Virus record (IMG/VR): IMGVR_UViG_3300032287_001439
Coordinates: 1 to 27,503 of that record
Strand: one strand, 5' to 3'
DNA: 27,503 bases
Source: a virus
The notes under the pieces are model-generated. The model saw only the letters and a list, made by a program, of their open reading frames with translations, had not been told where the DNA came from and searched no databases. Below are positions 23,815 to 27,503 of this stretch, piece by piece; positions within the stretch are counted from its first letter, which is position 1, and every line of letters starts with the position of its first letter. The translations under genes were made by a program, and so were the position numbers.

Positions 23815-24580
23815 GGTATTTTCCTTCTACGATTTTTGCGAAATTGCTTGGTTTCAAAATCCACTCAAGATCGGCAGTAAATGCACGACCATCTTTGCTG
23901 TTGACTTTGCCAGTCAAAAATTTAGATTTGCCAATGTGTTGGAAAAACTCACCCCACCAGTTCAGTACATGGGCGGTCTCAATTTGTTTGTCCTGTGCAA
24001 GTTCTTCAGCAACTTCACGCCATCTTTGCCTGAGATAACCCTGTCTGGTTGCATTCCAAACCTCAACCTTCCGCAGGGTTGGTAACCATTGGTGATAGAG
24101 TTCAATGACCCCTTGATGCTGACAATCAGGAATTTTCAAACCCGCTGATTGCTCTGGTGCGCCATCAGGCGGACATATATATGTATCTTGTTTATTTGTT
24201 TCTAGTTTATAGTTTATAGTTTGCTTGGCGTTGGGTTGCGAGTCGGTTAGCGTTGGGTTACCCACTGGGTTCTTTTTGCGCCCACCCAAGCGACCATTAA
24301 CCCTGTTTTTCTCAGCCATCGCGTGATACTGCTGTATCAGGTCATCACATTTGGCATGAAACCATCCGTCCTCATGCTCAACAAACATATCTCGTAGGAC
24401 TTCGTTAACCACTTCGACCGCCATTCGCAACCTTTTGGCAACCCACTGGGTATCGATAGGTATTTTTTTTTCTGTGTCGTAATACATATCTAAAAGTCTG
24501 CGATATGCCAAATCCTCCTCATTAGATAGATGCGCTGTAGCGGCTCGATAGTCGCCAATGTTGAACTGGTAGTAATGCAT
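23801..24580 (-). CDS. DUF1376/YdaU-family replication protein
   Basis: 259 residues. Residues 1-90 are a clear DUF1376 (YdaU) domain: MHYYQFNIGDYRAATAHLSN, then EEDLAYRRLLDMYYDTEKKI and VEHEDGWFHAKCDDLIQQYH. A basic linker (NGRLGGRKKNPVG) follows, then a C-terminal domain (YHQWLPTLRKVEVWNATRQG and HVLNWWGEFFQHIGKSKFLT), as in phage primosome or replication-initiation proteins. It heads the replication/recombination part of the minus operon. Its start has no good Shine-Dalgarno and lies 8 bases after the T8 of a terminator-like RNA, suggesting control at this point. No helicase or helicase loader is visible in the window. Confidence 0.85.
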   Translation of the reverse strand: MHYYQFNIGDYRAATAHLSNEEDLAYRRLLDMYYDTEKKIPIDTQWVAKRLRMAVEVVNEVLRDMFVEHEDGWFHAKCDDLIQQYHAMAEKNRVNGRLGGRKKNPVGNPTLTDSQPNAKQTINYKLETNKQDTYICPPDGAPEQSAGLKIPDCQHQGVIELYHQWLPTLRKVEVWNATRQGYLRQRWREVAEELAQDKQIETAHVLNWWGEFFQHIGKSKFLTGKVNSKDGRAFTADLEWILKPSNFAKIVEGKYHGNH

Positions 24581-24588
24581 AAAAGCCC

Positions 24589-24668
24589 AAAAAAAAGGCT
24601 ATTCCTGAGGTCTCACCCTTGCGGATGTTGGCGGACTGGCACAGTACCAGCAGACTTCAGGAATAGCC
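24589..24668 (-). ncRNA. Structured RNA, C4 antisense-like, with intrinsic terminator
   Basis: On the minus strand the RNA starts GGCUAUUCCUGAAGUCU (24668-24652) and ends with AGACCUCAGGAAUAGCC (24613-24597), a 17-bp closing stem with one G-U pair, followed by U8 (24596-24589). Inside is a hairpin CUGGUACUGUGCCAG (24650-24636) and the segment CCGCCAACAUCCGCAAGGGU. This multi-stem layout and these words resemble the phage C4 antisense RNA class that controls antirepressor genes in P1 and P22; I could not run a covariance search. A 34-codon ORF (24599-24703) covers it and is probably a by-product. It lies between cro and the DUF1376 gene, so it may instead act in cis as an attenuator. Confidence 0.6.
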
Positions 24669-24704
24669 CAACTGTGAAACGCCGCCAAGCGTCTTTTATC
24701 CATT

Positions 24705-24863
24705 TTACTCCGTAAACCATTCGGGGCGCAAAACGCGCAATTGCCATAAACGCGCCGCTGGAACATTCTCTTTCCATTGGCTTATGGCTGGCTGGCTTAT
24801 GCCAAGCAACTTCGCCAAAGCCTTACAAGAACCTGCCAGTCGTAACGCATCCTTTTTTTTCAT
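24705..24863 (-). CDS. Cro-like repressor (52 aa)
   Basis: Translated by hand: 52 residues, MKKKDALRLAGSCKALAKLL then GISQPAISQWKENVPAARLW and QLRVLRPEWFTE. The helix-turn-helix (KALAKLLGISQPAISQWKE, residues 14-32) and overall shape match P22 Cro-type proteins (P22 Cro is 61 residues). The -10 TATAAT of its promoter ends only six bases before the ATG and there is no Shine-Dalgarno, so the mRNA is probably leaderless. It is divergent from the plus early operon, with three shared operator-like elements nearby as plausible targets. No larger CI-type repressor is next to it. An A8 run follows the start codon. Confidence 0.85.
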   Translation of the reverse strand: MKKKDALRLAGSCKALAKLLGISQPAISQWKENVPAARLWQLRVLRPEWFTE

Positions 24864-24868
24864 CTGCC

Positions 24869-24892
24869 AATTATAATTTAGCTTAAATAACC
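24869..24892 (-). promoter_or_regulatory. Minus promoter for cro operon with operator-like element
   Basis: Reading the minus strand, GGTTATTTAAGCT is followed by three bases and then TTATAATT. The -10 TATAAT is at 24875-24870. The -35 region is poor (AGTGTA at the 18-bp position), so the promoter may be weak or need activation. The same 24-base element recurs at both plus promoters: 20 of 24 bases match 24906-24929. Predicted transcription begins at or next to the cro ATG (24863). Confidence 0.6.
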
Positions 24893-24918
24893 CTACACTT
24901 TACACGGCTATTTAAGCT
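24880..24918. promoter_or_regulatory. Inverted operator pair in divergent control region
   Basis: AGCTTAAATA (24880-24889) and its exact inverse TATTTAAGCT (24909-24918) are separated by 19 bases, extending to AGCTTAAATARCC in both arms. Each copy sits in the -10/-35 spacer of one of the divergent promoters. A protein bound here would block both directions. The Cro-like protein at 24705-24863 is the natural candidate. Confidence 0.6.
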
Positions 24919-24981
24919 GGCTTATAATTCCGTCATCCCCCAGCGTTTTGCATAGGGTACTTTTTGGAGATACTTTTCATG
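24891..24981 (+). repeat. Promoter-leader module, copy 1 (copy 2 at 25973-26061)
   Basis: From CCCTACACTTTACA to the start codon this region aligns with 25973-26061 (CCCTGCACTTTACA onward): same -35, same operator-containing spacer, same TATAAT, and a leader hairpin of the form CCCNAGC-loop-GC-A-N-GGG in both, followed by a Shine-Dalgarno and ATG. This looks like duplication of a whole expression signal. Confidence 0.65.
24899..24928 (+). promoter_or_regulatory. Plus early promoter 1 (DUF932 operon)
   Basis: -35 TTTACA (24899-24904), an 18-base spacer containing GGCTATTTAAGCT, and a perfect -10 TATAAT (24923-24928). Transcription should start near 24935, giving a leader of about 45 bases with GGAG at 24966 before the DUF932 ATG at 24979. 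Confidence 0.75.
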
Positions 24982-25947
24982 GCTCACCTAATTGAAACAA
25001 ATTCCCTCACCAACAAAGCAGAAATTGCATACGTTGCAAAAAAACCCTGGCATGGTCTTGGTCAACAGTTGACCCCTGATGCGCCCATTGATGTGTGGCG
25101 CAAAGAGGCTGGACTTGATTGGGAGGCCCAAGTTTCTCCTGTGATGTTTTGGCCTGAGGGCATTGCCGCACCTCAGGTGGTGGAAAACAAAAATGTAATT
25201 TTTCGCAATGACACCAAGACCCCGCTGGGTGTTGTTTCTGACCGTTACAAAATTCACCAGCCAGCCGATGTGCTTGACTTCTTCAATACGTTGGTGCAAT
25301 CGGCAGGATTCTCACTTGAAGTTGCTGGCGCAATCAAAGGTGGCAAGCGAATCTGGGCCTTGGCAAATGTAAACAAAGAGGCCGTGGTTTTGCATGACGA
25401 TGCAGTTAAGGGTTACCTTTTACTCAGCACATCTTTTGATGGTTCTGCCGCAACAATTGGGCAATTTACCAGCATCAGGGTTGTATGCAACAACACACTT
25501 TCTGCGGCTGATAGCGAGGAATCTTCAAGTCGCGTTATGTTGACACATGGCACAGATTTTGATTCAAGCCTGATGCGTGAACGACTAGGAATCATCGTTG
25601 GTGGTTTTGATGGAATGATGGACAAATACAGGTCATTTGCCCGACAGGATGTTTCATCAGCATACGCAAAGGAATTCTTCAATAAATTATTTCCTGCAAC
25701 ATTTGACCCAGACACCCAGACATTGAAAGAATCGCGAGGCTTCAAAAGAGTGCTTGATCTGTTTGATGGTGCTGGCATGGGTTCCAACTTTCCTGGTGTC
25801 TACGGAACGCGCTGGGGTTTGCTGAATGCGGTGACTCAATACATTGACCATGAACGTGGTCACAACGTAGACAGCCGCATAACAAATGCTTGGTTTGGCA
25901 ATGGCAATCGGTTGAAATCTGAAGCAGAAACTTTGTTGTTGGCTTAA
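24979..25947 (+). CDS. DUF932-family phage protein
   Basis: 322 residues from ATG 24979, nine bases after GGAG; an in-frame TTG at 24964 is upstream but lies across the Shine-Dalgarno. The sequence (KPWHGLGQQLTPDAPIDVWR, GVVSDRYKIHQPADVLDFFN, TSIRVVCNNTLSAADSEESS and GTRWGLLNAVTQYIDHERGH) fits DUF932, the family of phage/plasmid-like proteins of which the plasmid YfjQ-type proteins are members. Function is unknown; it is commonly an early gene. It is the first gene of the plus operon, under the operator-containing promoter at 24899, and is followed by a stable hairpin. Confidence 0.85.
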   Translation: MAHLIETNSLTNKAEIAYVAKKPWHGLGQQLTPDAPIDVWRKEAGLDWEAQVSPVMFWPEGIAAPQVVENKNVIFRNDTKTPLGVVSDRYKIHQPADVLDFFNTLVQSAGFSLEVAGAIKGGKRIWALANVNKEAVVLHDDAVKGYLLLSTSFDGSAATIGQFTSIRVVCNNTLSAADSEESSSRVMLTHGTDFDSSLMRERLGIIVGGFDGMMDKYRSFARQDVSSAYAKEFFNKLFPATFDPDTQTLKESRGFKRVLDLFDGAGMGSNFPGVYGTRWGLLNAVTQYIDHERGHNVDSRITNAWFGNGNRLKSEAETLLLA

Positions 25948-25951
25948 GGCG

Positions 25952-25969
25952 TAGACCCTTCGGGGTCTA
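25952..25969 (+). terminator. UUCG-capped hairpin after DUF932 gene
   Basis: TAGACCC (25952-25958), loop TTCG, GGGTCTA (25963-25969): a perfect 7-bp stem with an extra-stable cUUCGg tetraloop, four bases after the stop codon. The following bases (TTGCCCTGCAC) are not a T-run, so termination may be partial or the hairpin may protect the 3' end. It insulates the DUF932 gene from the second promoter. Confidence 0.5.
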
Positions 25970-25972
25970 TTG

Positions 25973-26061
25973 CCCTGCACTTTACAGGGTTATTTAATCT
26001 GGCTTATAATTCACTCATGCCCTAGCAATTTCGCAAGGGGTCTTTTAGGAAAATCAAAATG
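25973..26061 (+). repeat. Promoter-leader module, copy 2
   Basis: Copy of 24891-24981, including promoter, operator-like element, leader hairpin (CCCTAGC with loop AATTTC and GCAAGGG) and Shine-Dalgarno, but feeding a different gene. See copy 1. Confidence 0.65.
25981..26010 (+). promoter_or_regulatory. Plus early promoter 2 (recombination operon)
   Basis: -35 TTTACA (25981-25986), an 18-base spacer containing GGTTATTTAATCT, and -10 TATAAT (26005-26010). Over the 24-base element it matches promoter 1 at 22 of 24 positions. It drives the small ORFs, ERF and the exonuclease. The operator half-site differs by the G to T change in TTTAATCT, so repressor affinity may differ. Confidence 0.75.
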
Positions 26062-26259
26062 CGCAAACAAATCAAAATCACTGAAATTTATCTTCAGTCT
26101 GAATATTTCCATCACCACCTCAATAGCACAATCCCTGCCGCTTGGATTGCTGTTTTCAACAATGGTCTTGAGGTTGTTATTTGCAGTGAATGGCAAGCAT
26201 CAAATGCGGAAGATGCTGAAGCTTATTTTCAAATCAATCATGCCGAATGCACAGCATAA
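26059..26259 (+). CDS. Small early protein, unknown
   Basis: 66 residues, first gene behind promoter 2. AGGA lies eight bases before ATG 26059. The sequence (MRKQIKITEIYLQSEYFHHH, then AAWIAVFNNGLEVVICSEWQ and ASNAEDAEAYF) looks like a compact alpha/beta fold. I do not recognise a family. Its place as a leading early gene suggests a host take-over or regulatory role, which is only an inference. Confidence 0.65.
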   Translation: MRKQIKITEIYLQSEYFHHHLNSTIPAAWIAVFNNGLEVVICSEWQASNAEDAEAYFQINHAECTA

Positions 26260-26265
26260 AACGCC

Positions 26266-26388
26266 ATGTATTCAAACGATGACTATGAAGAATGGCGGTG
26301 GGGGCAAATCCTCACCCGAAATAGAAACTACAACCCTGACGATCAACCAACCGAGGACGAAGATGAAACACCCACGAACGATGAATGA
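26266..26388 (+). CDS. Very small acidic early protein
   Basis: 40 residues found by hand translation: MYSNDDYEEWRWGQILTRNR, then NYNPDDQPTEDEDETPTNDE. The C-terminal half is strongly acidic. It starts six bases after the preceding stop and overlaps the next gene by 26 bases. No family is recognised. Its reality rests on tight packing and composition rather than homology; there is no strong Shine-Dalgarno. Confidence 0.45.
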   Translation: MYSNDDYEEWRWGQILTRNRNYNPDDQPTEDEDETPTNDE

Positions 26389-26530
26389 AGCATTCCACAA
26401 AACAATGGAATATGGATGCGCCATAGAAATCCATGCTGTTCGACATTCCACTGGCGACAAAGTTATCAGGGTTCTTGCCTTGGTTGCTTTGGTCGTGCTT
26501 TGCCTTGATATTTTTATTTGGAGACCATGA
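26363..26530 (+). CDS. Small single-span membrane protein
   Basis: 55 residues from ATG 26363, preceded by GAGGA. Residues 1-30 are soluble and charged (MKHPRTMNEAFHKTMEYGCA). Residues about 33-52 (VIRVLALVALVVLCLDIFIW) form one membrane segment, with the chain ending RP just after it, so it would be tail-anchored. Possible roles include superinfection exclusion or host membrane targeting; nothing specific can be assigned. A longer open frame back to 25970 crosses promoter 2 and the two preceding genes and is not used. An ATG at 26381 is an alternative start. Confidence 0.55.
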   Translation: MKHPRTMNEAFHKTMEYGCAIEIHAVRHSTGDKVIRVLALVALVVLCLDIFIWRP

Positions 26531-26531
26531 C

Positions 26532-26729
26532 ATGAACGCTAACGAAATCATTGACAACATCAAATTTGTTGCCGACAAACAATATGCTGGCGAACCCGCA
26601 CAGAACCGCTTGGCCTATCACGTTGGACTTTTGGAATCGCACTTGCGTACGCACATCAACCTTGTGGAAACCGCCCAGGAATACATCAAAGACCTCGAAA
26701 CCCAACTCATCGCAAAGGACTCAGAATGA
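26532..26729 (+). CDS. Small helical early protein
   Basis: 65 residues from ATG 26532, with GGAGA about nine bases upstream. MNANEIIDNIKFVADKQYAG and the C-terminal coiled-coil-like LLESHLRTHINLVETAQEYI, then KDLETQLIAKDSE, indicate an all-helical protein. Its stop overlaps the ERF start as ATGA, so it is coupled to the recombinase and could be an accessory factor. The family is not recognised. Confidence 0.65.
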   Translation: MNANEIIDNIKFVADKQYAGEPAQNRLAYHVGLLESHLRTHINLVETAQEYIKDLETQLIAKDSE

Positions 26730-27316
26730 AAAATATCGCAACCGCACTGGTCAAAGCACAAAAGGCTTTTGGCCCTGCTCTTAAGTCATCCACCAATCCG
26801 CACTTCAAAAGTCGCTATGCCGACCTTTCAGCATGCGTTGAAGCTGTCATTCAAGGGTTGAACGACAACGGTATTGCTTTGATTCAAAAATGCTATGACT
26901 GCAATGATGGGGTCATGGTGGAAACAATGTTTGTGCACGAATCAGGCGAGATGCTCGAATGCGGAATTCTCCATGTTCCAGCATCCAAACAAGACCCTCA
27001 GGGGTATGGGTCTGCTTTGACCTATGCACGGCGGTACAGTTTGATGGCGGCTTGTGGTATTGCACCAGAAGATGATGACGGAAATTCTGCCAGCCGCCGC
27101 ACTGAAGTCAAGTCAGAGGTCAATGAACATCAGATGGTTGATTTGCTTTTGGCAATGGATGAAGTCACCACGATAGTAGACCTCCAGAAAGCTTACAAAA
27201 CAGCGTATACAGCCGCCAAAGGTGAACAGGCATGGGTTACCAAGGTCATCGCCAAAAAGGACGCTAAAAAGACTTTGCTTGAGACTCAATCAGCCAACGA
27301 ACTGAAAGGTAAATGA
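26726..27316 (+). CDS. erf: ERF-family single-strand annealing protein
   Basis: 196 residues; P22 Erf has 204. The N-terminal ERF domain is clear: IATALVKAQKAFGPALKSST, NPHFKSRYADLSACVEAVIQ, then PQGYGSALTYARRYSLMAAC and GIAPEDDDGN. ERF proteins form rings that anneal complementary single strands, circularising the genome or building concatemers by recombination. The C-terminal 75 residues are a divergent helical tail. The next gene is a YqaJ-type exonuclease, giving the usual exonuclease plus annealing protein pair, as in lambda Red. Confidence 0.9.
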   Translation: MKNIATALVKAQKAFGPALKSSTNPHFKSRYADLSACVEAVIQGLNDNGIALIQKCYDCNDGVMVETMFVHESGEMLECGILHVPASKQDPQGYGSALTYARRYSLMAACGIAPEDDDGNSASRRTEVKSEVNEHQMVDLLLAMDEVTTIVDLQKAYKTAYTAAKGEQAWVTKVIAKKDAKKTLLETQSANELKGK

Positions 27317-27503
27317 TGGACCAAGGTACAACAGAATGGTTTGCCGCACGATGTGGCAAAGTCACCGCAAGCAGAGTGGCAGATGTTATTGCCAAAACCA
27401 AGACTGGATATTCGACCAGCAGAGACAATTACATGGCCCAGCTTGTGTGCGAACGCATGACTGGCAAACCTGCTGAATCTTTTAGCAACTCTGCCATGCA
27501 GTG
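27313..27503 (+). CDS. YqaJ-type (lambda exonuclease-like) recombinase, 3' end cut
   Basis: 63 codons to the window edge, from ATG 27313 (a second ATG follows at 27316), overlapping the ERF stop. QGTTEWFAARCGKVTASRVA followed by DVIAKTKTGYSTSRDNYMAQ and LVCERMTGKP is the N-terminal signature of YqaJ/lambda exonuclease proteins. The catalytic core lies beyond the window. It should resect double-stranded ends to load the ERF protein. The assignment is firm from the N-terminus alone, but completeness of the gene cannot be judged. Confidence 0.85.
   Translation, partial: MMDQGTTEWFAARCGKVTASRVADVIAKTKTGYSTSRDNYMAQLVCERMTGKPAESFSNSAMQ

Noticed and set aside
24599-24703. 34-codon minus ORF starting one base after the cro stop (MDKRRLAAFHSWAIPEVCWY...)
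   Set aside because: It lies almost wholly over the structured RNA, and its sequence (…TSARVRPQE) follows the RNA's conserved stem words; I treat it as a by-product of the RNA, though coupled translation after cro cannot be excluded.
26363-26530. The 55-residue membrane protein as a holin
   Set aside because: It has a single C-terminal membrane span, lies in the early recombination operon and has no neighbouring endolysin, so a lysis role is not supported.
25970-26530. 186-codon plus frame extending back across promoter 2
   Set aside because: Its first part overlaps the promoter and leader and two small genes in other frames; only the last 55 codons have a Shine-Dalgarno and sensible composition.

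Overview
The window is a segment of a tailed double-stranded DNA phage (or prophage) with a P22-like short-tailed virion. The evidence is a continuous minus-strand block encoding a P22-type coat protein, a P22-like portal, gp4- and gp10-like tail/stabilization proteins, three ejection-type proteins and a separate P22 tailspike head-binding domain. No host gene, tRNA, rRNA, integrase, lysis gene or CRISPR array is visible. The host cannot be fixed from this sequence; a Gram-negative bacterium is the reasonable inference from the P22-like virion.

Layout. Positions 1-18289 (all minus strand) are virion genes. Transcription runs right to left: portal, scaffold, coat, probable decoration protein, small basic proteins, gp4-like, repeat-rich fibre-like protein, gp10-like stabilizer, a tandem pair of small beta proteins, a Cys-rich protein, three ejection proteins, the head-binding adaptor, a fibre, and a beta-helix tailspike cut by the left edge. 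Positions 18312-19944 hold the terminase. Positions 19948-22153 hold a DNA-modification cassette: a TET/JBP-type 2-oxoglutarate/Fe(II) dioxygenase, a TET-associated (TAGT-type) glycosyltransferase and a stand-alone ParB-like domain. Positions 22150-24580 hold small zinc proteins, an HNH-like protein, a RusA resolvase and a DUF1376/YdaU replication protein. From 24580 to 18312 almost every gene overlaps the next, mostly by ATGA, so this looks like one translationally coupled operon.

Positions 24589-24979 form a compact divergent control region: a structured RNA resembling the phage C4 antisense RNA and ending in T8, a 52-codon Cro-like gene too short for routine ORF finding, and back-to-back promoters. 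One promoter/operator element occurs three times: the minus promoter of cro, the plus promoter of the DUF932 gene, and a second plus promoter at 25981. No CI-type repressor lies between the divergent operons. To the right, plus-strand early genes are DUF932, four small ORFs, an ERF single-strand annealing protein and the start of a YqaJ-type exonuclease.

How it fits together (inference): the Cro-like protein would control all three promoters, the plus operon supplies recombination, and the minus operon supplies replication, Holliday-junction resolution, DNA hypermodification, packaging and the virion. The TET plus glycosyltransferase pair suggests that 5-methylcytosine in polymerised phage DNA is oxidised to 5-hydroxymethylcytosine and then glycosylated before packaging. 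The cytosine methyltransferase needed to start this pathway is not in the window, so it must be elsewhere in the genome or supplied by the host.
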